This document shows positions 45,109 to 54,475 of a stretch of 64,000 nt of DNA, one piece after another. Made by a program: the position numbers and the translations under genes. The stretch lies in contig NZ_OCTQ01000003.1 of NCBI RefSeq assembly GCF_900232905.1, forward strand, positions 186,001-250,000. Reading direction: 5' to 3'. Position 1 is the stretch's first letter; every line of letters starts with the position of its first letter. The notes beneath the pieces are model-generated. The model ran no database searches and was not told the origin of the DNA. It worked only from the letters and a program-made list of their open reading frames with translations. This DNA comes from Miniphocaeibacter massiliensis (GTDB lineage Bacteria > Bacillota > Clostridia > Tissierellales > Peptoniphilaceae).

Positions 45109-45867
45109 ATGAATAATACAATAAAATGTCAATTAAATCACAGAACAATTAGAGAATTTAAAGAAAAAGAAGTACCAAAGGATTTATTGGAGAAATTTGT
45201 AGAGGTGATTCAAAGAACAGCAAGTAGTACAGGAATGCAAACTTGCTCTGTAATAAGAGTAACAGATAAGGAAGTAAAAGATAAAATTTCAAAAGTTTGT
45301 GGACAAGAGTATGTGGCAAGAGCTCCAGAGTTGTTTATATTTATTGTAGATGCATATAGAAATAACAAAATAGCAGAAGAGATTTCTGGAAAAGAGTTTA
45401 CTGAAAGCCATGATATGGATAGGTTTTTTCAAGGGTGGACAGATGCAGTACTAGCAGCACAAAATCTTACAAATGCAATAGAATCGGAAAAATTGGGAGC
45501 AGTTTATTTAGGTTCAATATTAAATGACACCAATGAAATAATAGACATTCTTAATCTTCCTAAACTAACATTTCCAGTTTTGGGAGTTGCTTTTGGATAT
45601 CCAAATCAAGAACCTCAATTAAAGCCTAGAATGGACATGAATTTAAGATTATTTGAAAATGAATACAAAGCATTTGATAATTACAAAGAAGAAATAAAAG
45701 AATATGATGAAGAAATGCAAACATACTATGATTTGAGAGAAGCAAACAAAAGAGTAGATAGTTTTAGTAGGCAAGTAATAAGTAGACTAGAAAATACTTT
45801 GGAAAGTAGAGCAAAAATCTTAAATTCAGTAGTTAGACAAGGATTTGATTTAAAAACAGAGAAATAG
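45109..45867 (+). CDS. NfsA-like NADPH-dependent flavin oxidoreductase (nitroreductase family)
   Basis: A 252-residue nitroreductase-fold protein of the NfsA/FRP size class: N-terminal NHRTIREFKEKEVPKDLLEK with the FMN-phosphate arginines, STGMQTCSVIRVTDKEVKDK, IESEKLGAVYLGSI, and LPVLGVAFGYPNQEPQLKPR-like PVLGVAFGYPNQEPQLKPRM. The C-terminal helical tail is charged. GAGGAG precedes the ATG. Role: reduction of flavin, nitro compounds or quinones; the sequence does not distinguish. Confidence 0.9.
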   Translation: MNNTIKCQLNHRTIREFKEKEVPKDLLEKFVEVIQRTASSTGMQTCSVIRVTDKEVKDKISKVCGQEYVARAPELFIFIVDAYRNNKIAEEISGKEFTESHDMDRFFQGWTDAVLAAQNLTNAIESEKLGAVYLGSILNDTNEIIDILNLPKLTFPVLGVAFGYPNQEPQLKPRMDMNLRLFENEYKAFDNYKEEIKEYDEEMQTYYDLREANKRVDSFSRQVISRLENTLESRAKILNSVVRQGFDLKTEK

Positions 45868-45917
45868 AATAATGGAGTATATTATACAGTTTTTTAATAA
45901 AGGAAGGGTTATTTTAT

Positions 45918-47042
45918 ATGAAAAAAAGAATATTATTGATTTTATTATTTAGTTTAACAGGGTTGATAGTAGCATGTAAAAGTAATCAAAAAGGGAGTAT
46001 TATTAAAAATAATGAAGAGTTATTACTAGCAGTTAGCATAGGAGATAAATGGGGTTATATAAATGAAGAAGGGGATTATGTTATAAATCCAAAGTACTTT
46101 AATGCTAAAAATTTCAACGAAAGTGGATTAGCAGTAGTTAGTATAAAAGAAAATGAAGAAATAAAATATGGATATATTAATTCTGAAGGAGAATACGTAA
46201 TAGAACCACAATTTGATGATGCATATAATTTTGAAAATGAGTTAGCAGCTGTAGCCATAGGAGATAAATGGGGGTACATAAATAAAAAAGGAGAGATAGT
46301 AATAAATCCTCAATATGAATACGCAAGTGATTTTACAGAAATTGGTGTTGCAAGAGTATTATCTAATCAAAAGTATGGATATATTGATAAAAATGGGAAA
46401 TATACAATAGAGCCACAATTTGACTATGCAGAAGATTTTAATCAAAGTGGATTAGCAGTAGCAGGGTATGAGGAGTATAATGACGATAATTATGAAAAAC
46501 ATCTAGGATACATAAATGATAAAGGAAAGTTTGTAATAAATCCTCAGTTTGAAGAAGCGCATAATTTTTCAAATAATGGGTTAGCATGGGTTATGATATA
46601 TGAAGAAGATACCACAAAGTATGGATATGTAAATAAAAAGGGAGATTATATAATAACTCCAACTGAAAGATGGTCATCTTTTTTTGGAGAAAATGGATTA
46701 GCAGTATCTGATGATTTAGGAACTGATGAAGAAAATTATAGTAAGCAAGGGTATATAGATAAAACAGGTGATATGGTAATAAAACCACAATTCGATTATG
46801 CATTTAATTTTAGTAACGGTTTAGCAGTTGTAAACTTAGATAGTAAATGTGGATATATAGATGAAAAAGGTGAAATTATTATAGAACCTCAATTTGAAAT
46901 GGCCGATAATTTTTCAGAAAGGGGTTTAGCAGCTGTATATATAGAAGATAAATGGGGCTATATAAATAGGAAAGGTGATATGGTAATAGAACCACAATTT
47001 ACTTATGTTGATTTTGAAGCAGAAGATTTAAGATTCCAGTAG
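45918..47042 (+). CDS. WG-repeat lipoprotein
   Basis: A 374-residue protein. The signal peptide ends in LIVACKSN, a lipobox, so it is lipid-anchored outside. The rest is nine tandem WG repeats of ~35-45 residues, each with a core like DKWGYINEEGDYVINPKY or QKYGYIDKNGKYTIEPQF. Such repeats form beta-strand-rich surface domains of unknown function. In some repeats the W is Y or C. AAGGAAGG lies upstream. No clear operon partner; the downstream DUF4177 gene is 64 bases away. Confidence 0.92.
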   Translation: MKKRILLILLFSLTGLIVACKSNQKGSIIKNNEELLLAVSIGDKWGYINEEGDYVINPKYFNAKNFNESGLAVVSIKENEEIKYGYINSEGEYVIEPQFDDAYNFENELAAVAIGDKWGYINKKGEIVINPQYEYASDFTEIGVARVLSNQKYGYIDKNGKYTIEPQFDYAEDFNQSGLAVAGYEEYNDDNYEKHLGYINDKGKFVINPQFEEAHNFSNNGLAWVMIYEEDTTKYGYVNKKGDYIITPTERWSSFFGENGLAVSDDLGTDEENYSKQGYIDKTGDMVIKPQFDYAFNFSNGLAVVNLDSKCGYIDEKGEIIIEPQFEMADNFSERGLAAVYIEDKWGYINRKGDMVIEPQFTYVDFEAEDLRFQ

Positions 47043-47106
47043 TATATGGCTTGTCATTGAATATAATATGTTGTTAAAAAACTAGATAGATAAGTAGGAG
47101 CTTATA

Positions 47107-47316
47107 GTGAAGAAATATGAATATAAATTTATAAGAGTAGAAAGAGATAAAGGGTTTAATATAAAACCAGGAGATACTTTTGAAAAATGTAAGGATATAA
47201 TTATAAAAGAAGGAGAAAATGGCTGGAAATTAAATCAAGTGGTAGAAGTGTTTAATGAAAAGTCAGGGGTAAATTCTTACTTAGGCTATGAAATAATATT
47301 TGAAAGAGAAAGTTAA
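47107..47316 (+). CDS. DUF4177-like small protein
   Basis: A 69-residue protein starting at GTG (AGGAG 7 bases upstream): KKYEYKFIRVERD, then ENGWKLNQVVEV, then YLGYEIIFERES. This matches the DUF4177 pattern of tiny strand-helix-strand domains with a conserved GW(K/E)L. Function unknown. It lies between the WG-repeat gene and a bidirectional terminator. Confidence 0.8.
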   Translation: MKKYEYKFIRVERDKGFNIKPGDTFEKCKDIIIKEGENGWKLNQVVEVFNEKSGVNSYLGYEIIFERES

Positions 47317-47326
47317 CTTTCTCTTT
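47303..47326. terminator. Bidirectional terminator
   Basis: A perfect 24-base palindrome (arm AAAGAGAAAGTT) overlapping the DUF4177 stop, with T after it on the plus strand. Confidence 0.85.
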
Positions 47327-47328
47327 TT

Positions 47329-47832
47329 TTATTTTAAAACTTTTCCCATATAGTATTCATCATAATATTTGTTGTTCATAAAGACGGAGTTTTTCTTAAC
47401 ACCTTCAACAATAAAACCTTTACTATCATAAAGATTTTTAGCAATGGTATTTTCACATATAACCGTTAATTCTAGTTTTGTAATTTTATTGTTTCTTGCC
47501 CAAAGTTCGAGTTCGTTAAATAAATTTGATCCTATTCCTAAACCTCTATAGTCCTTTAGAACACCTATAACAATATAACCAATATGTTTTATTTTATTTA
47601 ACATATCTCTGTTTAAAGAGATATAGCTTACAATTTTTTCATTAATAGTTGCAAGTAAAATAAAATTAACATTATTTTTAACTTTTAAAATGTTATTTTT
47701 TATTAACTCCAAATTTTTAGGTCTTTCTTTTGGTTCAAAAAGAATATAATTTGTTTCAGTATCTAGTTTACTTAACCTATTCCAATAATTTTCATCGTCA
47801 TTTTCTTCTATTAGCCAATAACATATTTTCAT
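47329..47832 (-). CDS. GNAT-family N-acetyltransferase
   Basis: A 167-residue GNAT: VSYISLNRD strand, IGYIVIGVLKDYRGLGIGSN (acetyl-CoA loop R-G-L-G-I-G) and the C-terminal NTIAKNLYDSKGFIVEGVKK signature. The family usually has N-x2-A-x2-LY-x-K-x-GF, as here. AGGAGG upstream of the ATG. The acceptor is unknown. Convergent with the DUF4177 gene. Confidence 0.9.
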   Translation of the reverse strand: MKICYWLIEENDDENYWNRLSKLDTETNYILFEPKERPKNLELIKNNILKVKNNVNFILLATINEKIVSYISLNRDMLNKIKHIGYIVIGVLKDYRGLGIGSNLFNELELWARNNKITKLELTVICENTIAKNLYDSKGFIVEGVKKNSVFMNNKYYDEYYMGKVLK

Positions 47833-47884
47833 AAAAACCTCCTAGAGCATATATAAGTTCTTTTAGAATTATACACTATAGTTA

Positions 47885-47903
47885 ATCTTAAGGTTATCTT
47901 AAG
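47885..47903 (+). promoter_or_regulatory. Direct-repeat regulator site upstream of the ABC exporter
   Basis: ATCTTAAG occurs at 47885-47892 and 47896-47903, an 11-base period typical of OmpR/PhoB-type response-regulator sites. A TATATT (47917-47922) lies 13 bases downstream as a possible -10. The two-component genes at 49492-51529 are plausible binders (inference). Confidence 0.55.
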
Positions 47904-47978
47904 CTTAAATATAAATTATATTTAACTTGAAATTGTAATATGTAGTTAAAGGAAAGGAAAACAACTAGGAGGAGCAGT

Positions 47979-48659
47979 ATGATAGAATGTAAAAAATTAG
48001 TAAAAAAGTACGGAGATAGAAATGTGGTTGATGGAATAACATTTAAGATAAATAATGGTGAAGTTTTTGCCATTTTAGGAAGCAACGGAGCTGGAAAAAC
48101 CACAACTATAAAAATGATTTTAGGTCTTACTAAAAAAACTTCAGGAGATATTTTTTGGGAGAAAAAACAAAGAGTTGGATATTCTCCAGAAAGACCTAAC
48201 TTTTATGGAATGTTGACAGGATTTGAACATCTAAAATATTATTGTGAGTTACAAAAAATACCTAGAAAAGATATAAAAACAGAAATTTTACGAGTTATGG
48301 ATTTGATAGGGTTAGAAAATAATAAAACAAAGATAAAAGGATATTCAAAAGGCATGAGGCAGAGGTTGTCTATAGCACAGTCACTACTTGGTAATCCGGA
48401 AATTTTAATTTTAGATGAACCAACATCGGACTTAGATGTTATAGGAAGAAATGTAGTGATGGACTTAATAATAGATCTAAAAAGACGAGGGAAAACCATA
48501 ATAATTAATTCACATATATTAAATGATATAGAAAGAACATGTGATAGAGGAATAATTATGGATAAAGGCAGTACTGTGTTCGAATGGGAAAAAGGAAAAA
48601 CTAGTAAATCTTTAGATGAGATATTTATAGAAAGGGTTGGAAGATATGAGCATAGCTAA
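47979..48659 (+). CDS. ABC transporter ATP-binding protein
   Basis: A 226-residue ATPase: Walker A AILGSNGAGKTTTIKMILGL, signature YSKGMRQRLSIAQSLLG, Walker B ILILDEPTSDLDVIG and the H-loop NSHILNDIERT. The first half after Walker A is unusually short (FWEKKQRVGYSPERPNFY). AGGAGG upstream of the ATG; the permease overlaps its 3' end by 14 bases. Substrate unknown. Confidence 0.93.
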   Translation: MIECKKLVKKYGDRNVVDGITFKINNGEVFAILGSNGAGKTTTIKMILGLTKKTSGDIFWEKKQRVGYSPERPNFYGMLTGFEHLKYYCELQKIPRKDIKTEILRVMDLIGLENNKTKIKGYSKGMRQRLSIAQSLLGNPEILILDEPTSDLDVIGRNVVMDLIIDLKRRGKTIIINSHILNDIERTCDRGIIMDKGSTVFEWEKGKTSKSLDEIFIERVGRYEHS

Positions 48660-49398
48660 AATAATAGCAAGAAAGAATTTAAGTTCAAAAAATTTTATAA
48701 TAGTAGGAATTTTAGCATTAATATTAAGTTTCTTATTTTATTCTCCAGAATCTATATTAATAAATGGAAAGCCAATTAATGGTTTTAAGGAAGTGTTTCC
48801 AATACTACTCTCAATAATTGTGTTTTTTGGTTGTATAATAGCAACATTTATTTCAGCAGGTTCAATACCGAGTGAATATGAAAGTTCGAGAAATCATTTA
48901 GTTTATATAAGAGGTATAAAACAGCCAGTATACCATCTTAACATGATGTTAGGAAATGTATTTTCATCCATAATGTATTACCTAATTATTTACATACCAG
49001 TAGTAATTGTTGCAATAAAATATAAGAGTGATGTAAATTTACTAAAATTGGTTGTATTATTTTTCATATCAGCTTTGGGAATAATATTTATTTCAGTTCT
49101 AAGCACAACTATCTCAAATATTGGCGGATTTGTTTTGGGGGTTATATTTGGAGTAATATTCACAATTTTGGGAAGTATGCATAATTTATTAGAAAGTTTA
49201 AGTAATATGACAGAAGGGATACTTTCTAAAGTAATAAATATTTTATTAAGTATTTCACCAAACATAGAAGATAGTTTAAATTTTGGAGAAAATTATTTAT
49301 TTAATAATAAATTAGATTATAAAATAATAATTTATTTGGTAATTGCTATTATTATAGCCATTGTGGTACTACCATTATGTAAAAGGAAAAACGATTAA
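48646..49398 (+). CDS. ABC transporter permease
   Basis: A 250-residue protein with about six hydrophobic segments, starting MSIAKIIARKNLSSKNFIIV. The start is set at 48646 (GGAAG upstream); a TTG at 48637 lies in frame but is less likely. A cytoplasmic SIPSEYESSRNHLVYIRGIK segment after the second helix is typical of ABC-2 permeases. Terminator follows, before the two-component genes. Confidence 0.88.
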   Translation: MSIAKIIARKNLSSKNFIIVGILALILSFLFYSPESILINGKPINGFKEVFPILLSIIVFFGCIIATFISAGSIPSEYESSRNHLVYIRGIKQPVYHLNMMLGNVFSSIMYYLIIYIPVVIVAIKYKSDVNLLKLVVLFFISALGIIFISVLSTTISNIGGFVLGVIFGVIFTILGSMHNLLESLSNMTEGILSKVINILLSISPNIEDSLNFGENYLFNNKLDYKIIIYLVIAIIIAIVVLPLCKRKND

Positions 49399-49430
49399 AA
49401 GGTATTAGTTATATAACTAATACCTTTTTT
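49397..49430 (+). terminator. Rho-independent terminator
   Basis: AAAAGGTATTAGTT/AACTAATACCTTTT arms around ATAT with a T-run, after the ABC permease gene. Confidence 0.88.
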
Positions 49431-49491
49431 AGATAAAATATAGAATTTGTAATATCATTAATATAGTAAATACAAAACGAGGAAATAAAAA

Positions 49492-50175
49492 ATGAAATAC
49501 AAAATTTTAGTAGCAGATGATGAAATAGAGTTATTAGAAGTATTAGAACTTTATTTTAAAAGAGAAAGTTGGAAAATTATTAAGGCAAAAGATGGAAAAG
49601 AAGCTTTGGAAAAATTTAAAGAAGCAGACTTAATTGTTTTGGACATTATGATGCCAGAAGTTGATGGTATAAAAGTTCTACAAAAAATTAGAGAAGAAAG
49701 TCAAGTTCCAGTAATTATGTTAACTGCTAGAAGTCAAGATTACGACAAAATAATAGGGTTGGATTTAGGTGCTGATGATTATATAACAAAGCCATATAAT
49801 CCTATGGAAGTAGTTGCTAGAGTAAGAGCACAACTTAGAAGAAATTATGAAATTTCAAATAAAAATGAAAAATTGGAATTAATAATTGGAGATTTAAAAA
49901 TAAATAAAGGCACAGGAGAATTCTATTTTATAGATAAAGAAGTAGAACTAACTTTTACAGAGTTCAAAATAATAACTTTATTAATGGAAAATCCTAATAG
50001 AATTTTTACTAAAGAGCAGATATTTTCATATGTTTGGGAAGATGAATACATGAATGATGAAAATACTGTAATGGTTCATATTAGTAGACTACGAAATAAA
50101 ATTGGAGACAGAAATAAAGAGATTATAAAAACAATAAAAGGATTAGGATATAAATTGGTAGATAAAAATGAATAA
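49492..50175 (+). CDS. OmpR-family response regulator
   Basis: A 227-residue regulator with a receiver (ADDE at 8-11, Asp51 in LDIMMPEVDG, TAR, K of ITKPYNPMEVVAR) and a canonical winged-helix output domain: VELTFTEFKIITLLMENPNR, IFTKEQIFSYVWEDEY and NTVMVHISRLRNKIGDR with IKTIKGLGYKLV. Unlike the regulator at 31992 its DNA-binding domain is fully conserved. It overlaps the kinase gene by 8 bases. Confidence 0.95.
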   Translation: MKYKILVADDEIELLEVLELYFKRESWKIIKAKDGKEALEKFKEADLIVLDIMMPEVDGIKVLQKIREESQVPVIMLTARSQDYDKIIGLDLGADDYITKPYNPMEVVARVRAQLRRNYEISNKNEKLELIIGDLKINKGTGEFYFIDKEVELTFTEFKIITLLMENPNRIFTKEQIFSYVWEDEYMNDENTVMVHISRLRNKIGDRNKEIIKTIKGLGYKLVDKNE

Positions 50176-51529
50176 GAAAAAAACTTTATTTAAAGAATTA
50201 CTTGGAAGTTTTATTAAATTTACACTATTATTAATTCTAGCATTTATAGTAATGACAGTTATATTGATATATGGTGGATTCATGAAAATGGGGTTGAATA
50301 TAAATCATACGAGTGAATTTATAACCCAAGAAGGTGAATTTAACGAACGCTTTATCATAGACAGACTTAATGGCTGGATAGAAAAAATAGATAGCGATAA
50401 TGAAGTTAGAGAAGTTGTAGGAAGTAAGAAGAATAGTAAAAGTAAGTATACAGAGAAAGAATTGGAAAAAATGTTGAGTTATTCTAATTCAGATAATAAG
50501 TATATGACAACTATGGAAGAAATAGATGGTGAAAGATATTTAATAGTAGTTGAAAAAGATAGAATTGACATTTCATATAATTTAAATCCTATAAAAAAAT
50601 ATTTTACAGAGATTGGTATAATTGTATTTTTAGGATTATATGTATTAATAATTTACTTAATGAGTAAAAACATCTCAACTAAAATAAAAGAACCTATTTA
50701 TAAAATTTTGGATGGAATGGATAAAGTAAAGTCTGGTGAAAAAAACATACACATAGATTTTTATTCTAAAAATGAATTAAATGAATTAAAAGATAATTTT
50801 AACGAAATGATTTTAAAACTTGAAAGAGAAGAGAATAATAGGATACAGAAGGAAGAAGAAAAAAATAGATTATTACTAGATTTATCTCACGATATAAAAA
50901 CTCCAATATCTACAATAAAATCATATTCAATAGCACTAAAAGATAATCTAGTAGATGAAAAAGATAAAAATGATTATTACGAAATTATAGATAAAAAATC
51001 ATCTAGAATAAGTTATCTGGTAGATGAGATGAACAATCTTTTGAAGTTGGATAGCCATGAATATAAAATAAATTTAGAATATGTAAATTTTTCAGAAATA
51101 GTTAGAAAAGTGATATCTGAATATTATACAGATTTAGAAAATAAAGGTTTAGAAACTAATTTAGATATTCAAGAAAAAGATATTTATTTAAACATAGAAC
51201 CTAATTTAATAAAAAGAGTATTAAATAATTTGATAGAAAATCAAATAAAATATAATAATGGAAAAATGTTTGAAATTTCACTCTATAAAGAAAATAGTAA
51301 TGTATATTTTAAAATAAGAGATGACGGGGATATCATAGATATAGATTTACAGAAAAATTTATTTTATCCATTTACAAGAGGAGATAAAGCAAGAGTAAGT
51401 TCAGGGGGTCTAGGTTTAGGTTTGTCCATATCTAAAAAGATAATAGACAAGCATAATGGCGAAATATATTATACTGATGAAAATAATTTCAACAATTTTA
51501 TTATAGTACTAAAAGATAATTTAAAATAA
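50168..51529 (+). CDS. Sensor histidine kinase
   Basis: A 453-residue kinase: first membrane helix about 14-37, extracytoplasmic domain, second helix about 150-166, then a HAMP linker (LDGMDKVKSGEKNIHIDF), DHp with DLSHDIKTPISTI (His241), N box VLNNLIENQIKYNNG and ATP-lid GGLGLGLSISKKIID. Partner of the preceding regulator, overlapping genes. Located after the ABC exporter that it may control (inference). Confidence 0.94.
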   Translation: MNKKKTLFKELLGSFIKFTLLLILAFIVMTVILIYGGFMKMGLNINHTSEFITQEGEFNERFIIDRLNGWIEKIDSDNEVREVVGSKKNSKSKYTEKELEKMLSYSNSDNKYMTTMEEIDGERYLIVVEKDRIDISYNLNPIKKYFTEIGIIVFLGLYVLIIYLMSKNISTKIKEPIYKILDGMDKVKSGEKNIHIDFYSKNELNELKDNFNEMILKLEREENNRIQKEEEKNRLLLDLSHDIKTPISTIKSYSIALKDNLVDEKDKNDYYEIIDKKSSRISYLVDEMNNLLKLDSHEYKINLEYVNFSEIVRKVISEYYTDLENKGLETNLDIQEKDIYLNIEPNLIKRVLNNLIENQIKYNNGKMFEISLYKENSNVYFKIRDDGDIIDIDLQKNLFYPFTRGDKARVSSGGLGLGLSISKKIIDKHNGEIYYTDENNFNNFIIVLKDNLK

Positions 51530-51564
51530 TTGTAGTATAATTAGATATTAAAAGGAGGTTGGAT

Positions 51565-52122
51565 ATGAATCATTTAGGAACTGTTGAACTGGAAACTGAA
51601 AGGTTATTACTTAGGAGAATAACTAAAGAAGATGCTAAATATGCCTTTGAAAATTGGATGAGCGACGACGAAGTTACGAAATATTTACGCTGGGAAAATC
51701 ATAAGTCAGTTGAAGAGTCTCTAGAAATAATAAGCTCATGGATTGAGGAATATAATAGTAATCAAGTGTACCATTGGACAATAGTATTAAAAGAGATTAA
51801 TGAACCAATAGGAATGATTGGTGTTATAGAATTAGATAAAAAAACAGAAAAAGTTCACATAGGTTATGCATTGGGAAGAGCTTGGTGGAATAATGGAATT
51901 ATGACTGAAGCTTTCCAAAGAATAATAAAATTTTTATTTGAAGAAGTAGAAGTTAATAGAATAGAATCTTTGCATGATCCTAATAATCCAGGTTCTGGAA
52001 TAGTTATGAAAAAAAGTGGGTTAAAGTATGAAGGAACTTTGAAACAAGCAGATTGGAATAATTCTGGAATAGTTGATGCAGTATGTTATGGTTTAATATC
52101 AGAAGACTATTTTGAAGAATAA
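51565..52122 (+). CDS. RimJ/RimL-type GNAT acetyltransferase
   Basis: A 185-residue acetyltransferase: LETERLLLRRITKEDAKYAF at the N terminus, IGYALGRAWWNNGIMTEAFQ (acetyl-CoA site) and RIESLHDPNNPGSGIVMKKS near the C terminus. This is the RimJ/RimL group that acetylates protein N termini or small amines; the target is unknown. Starts at 51565, AAAGGAGG upstream. Terminator follows. Confidence 0.92.
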   Translation: MNHLGTVELETERLLLRRITKEDAKYAFENWMSDDEVTKYLRWENHKSVEESLEIISSWIEEYNSNQVYHWTIVLKEINEPIGMIGVIELDKKTEKVHIGYALGRAWWNNGIMTEAFQRIIKFLFEEVEVNRIESLHDPNNPGSGIVMKKSGLKYEGTLKQADWNNSGIVDAVCYGLISEDYFEE

Positions 52123-52139
52123 AAGATATAATAAATTAG

Positions 52140-52169
52140 AAGCCTCCAATAAATTAGGAGGCTTTTTTA
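52140..52169. terminator. Bidirectional terminator
   Basis: AAGCCTCC/GGAGGCTT arms around AATAAATTA with T-run, between the GNAT gene and the convergent DUF1624 gene. Confidence 0.85.
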
Positions 52170-52170
52170 C

Positions 52171-52908
52171 TTAATATAAAGGTTTTTTATAGATAAATGA
52201 TAACGTCATATATATTATAGGCTGATGAGCCATATAAATTAATAAACTATGCCTACCAATGAAGCAAATAGGATTTAAACTTTTCTTTTTCAAGGTAGGT
52301 TTTTTTGATAAAAAAATTCTTCCTATAAAAAATCCTGCAATAAACAAGAAAAACCAAGGTATAAGTGGGTAATAGTCTGATGAAACAAAATTATCACTAG
52401 GAAAGCCTAACCAAAAAAATGCTTTTGAATCATATAATGTTCTAGGCAGTATGTATTTATTTGTGAAAATATAAATATATCCATTTGCAATAAACTTAGT
52501 TGAAGCAAATAACAACAGTGAAACAATAAGCCCTAGGTAAGAATTTATATGCTTTAAAACACTATCAATTAAAAGTAATATTAACGTTGCAAAAGCAAAA
52601 AAATGAATAATTCCAAAAGCTATAAATTCATTTTTCATAAAGAAAAAAGTATAGGTTGATAAAATAGCAGAACAAATTATTAAATATAAAAATTTACGAG
52701 AATTTTTCTTTCCAAAATTATAAGCTATACCAGAGGTTATTATAAAAGTCATAGCAATTAAGTTTTGCCAAATACTACTGAAAGTAGATGGGAAGAAAGA
52801 AAAATTCTCATCAAAAATATATACTAAATCATAAAATAAATGATAAAGTATCATATTTACTATTGCAAATCCTCTAATAAAATCTATAATATTATATCTT
52901 TTTTTCAT
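52171..52908 (-). CDS. DUF1624-like membrane protein
   Basis: A 245-residue protein with about seven hydrophobic helices, beginning RYNIIDFIRGFAIVNMILYH, then FIITSGIAYNFGKKNSRKF, IIHFFAFATLILL, PWFFLFIAGFFIGR and GRHSLLIYMAHQPII. This is the DUF1624/heparan-acetyltransferase-like pattern of acyltransferase-type membrane proteins. Function in bacteria is not settled. Close behind cardiolipin synthase (10 bases), so probably cotranscribed. Confidence 0.86.
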   Translation of the reverse strand: MKKRYNIIDFIRGFAIVNMILYHLFYDLVYIFDENFSFFPSTFSSIWQNLIAMTFIITSGIAYNFGKKNSRKFLYLIICSAILSTYTFFFMKNEFIAFGIIHFFAFATLILLLIDSVLKHINSYLGLIVSLLLFASTKFIANGYIYIFTNKYILPRTLYDSKAFFWLGFPSDNFVSSDYYPLIPWFFLFIAGFFIGRIFLSKKPTLKKKSLNPICFIGRHSLLIYMAHQPIIYMTLSFIYKKPLY

Positions 52909-52918
52909 ATATTTCCCT

Positions 52919-54454
52919 CTACATTATAGGTGCAAAAACTTTTAATACTGACATTATTAATTTTTTTATAAAACTTGTATTTTTAACTTTATGCAAGGTT
53001 TGCTGTTCAGATATTTTAATAGTTTCTAAAAAGTCTTTTTTTACATCATTAACTATTGAAGAGTTGTAAAACCAAACTGCATCTTCAAAATGAAGGTATA
53101 AACTTCTGAAATCAACATTAATAGTTCCTACAACTGCAATATTATCATCTGTTACTACATTCTTAGCATGCATAAACCCAGGAGTATATTCATATATTTT
53201 TACACCAGCAGAAAGTAATTGCTCATAGTAGCTTCTAGTAACATAGAAGACAGACTTCTTATCTGGAATATGAGGTGTTAAAATTCTAACATCTATACCA
53301 CATTTAGCAGCGTTACAAAGAGACATTAATATCTCGTTTGAGAGTACTAAGTAAGGTGTAGTAATATAAATATAATCTTTAGCCTTATTTATTATATTAA
53401 GATATACAACTTCACCTGTGGGTTCTGAATCTAATGGAGTATCTGAAAAAGGTTGGATATAACCATTTTCTTTTCTATCTATCAATAAATGATCATCAAC
53501 CTCAAGTAAATAATCTTCAAAAACCAAGTCGTCATCTGTAAGGGAATTCCACATAGCTAAAAACATTATAGTTAAACTCCAAACAGCTTGTCCATATAAC
53601 TTTACAGCACTATCTTTCCAACGACCAAATTTTTCAATTTTATTAATGTACTCATCAGCTAAATTAGCCCCACCAGTATAACCGATAGTTCCGTCTATAA
53701 CCACAATCTTTCTGTGATCTCTATTATTATGTTTTGGCATGACAATAAGTTTAATAGGGTTAAATACACAACATTTTATGCCTTTACTACGAAGAAAATT
53801 ATCATATTTTCTGGGTAATTTTGACATGCAGCCAAAATCATCGTAAATCAAGCTAACATCTACTCCAGATTTAGCCTTTTCTTCTAAGATTTCAAGAATA
53901 GATTCCCACATGTATCCTTCTTCAATAATAAAAAATTCTAAGAAAATAAATTTCTTTGCATTTTTCAAATCTTTTAATAGTTCTTGGAAAAAATCTTCAC
54001 CAGTAGGAAAATATGTAGGTTTTGTATTTTTATATACTGGAAAGTTGGCATATCTTTCTATATACCTACTTTGCATGTAAGAGTCTACATTTGAAATTTC
54101 ATCTAATATATTTTCGTGTTTAGACATTAAATAATGAAAAGAAGATACAGTTGTTGCCATAGACATTCTTATATTTGCAACAAATCTATTTTGTGCAAAA
54201 AACAAGTATATAATTGATCCGAACACAGGAAATACAAAAATAGGTATTAACCAAGCTATTTTATATGCGGGATTTGTATCTTTGTTAATTATATGAATTG
54301 CTAGTATAATTCCTAGAATTAAGTTTAATACATAGAAAAGAAAAAACTTGTCCCTTAATATAACATACGCTTCATAAACCAGAGCTATTTGAAATAGGAA
54401 AATTAATCCTATAAAAAACATTCTACTAGTAATGAATTTAAAAAAATTTTTCAT
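52919..54454 (-). CDS. cls: Cardiolipin synthase
   Basis: A 511-residue phospholipase D-superfamily enzyme: two N-terminal membrane helices, then two HxK motifs, HNNRDHRKIVVIDGTIGYTG and FMHAKNVVTDDNIAVVGTIN with VDFRSLYLHFED. It joins two phosphatidylglycerols to make cardiolipin. Family full length. PgsA, which makes its substrate, is encoded elsewhere in the window. Confidence 0.95.
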   Translation of the reverse strand: MKNFFKFITSRMFFIGLIFLFQIALVYEAYVILRDKFFLFYVLNLILGIILAIHIINKDTNPAYKIAWLIPIFVFPVFGSIIYLFFAQNRFVANIRMSMATTVSSFHYLMSKHENILDEISNVDSYMQSRYIERYANFPVYKNTKPTYFPTGEDFFQELLKDLKNAKKFIFLEFFIIEEGYMWESILEILEEKAKSGVDVSLIYDDFGCMSKLPRKYDNFLRSKGIKCCVFNPIKLIVMPKHNNRDHRKIVVIDGTIGYTGGANLADEYINKIEKFGRWKDSAVKLYGQAVWSLTIMFLAMWNSLTDDDLVFEDYLLEVDDHLLIDRKENGYIQPFSDTPLDSEPTGEVVYLNIINKAKDYIYITTPYLVLSNEILMSLCNAAKCGIDVRILTPHIPDKKSVFYVTRSYYEQLLSAGVKIYEYTPGFMHAKNVVTDDNIAVVGTINVDFRSLYLHFEDAVWFYNSSIVNDVKKDFLETIKISEQQTLHKVKNTSFIKKLIMSVLKVFAPIM

Positions 54455-54475
54455 AATTTCTCCATTTACATGAAT

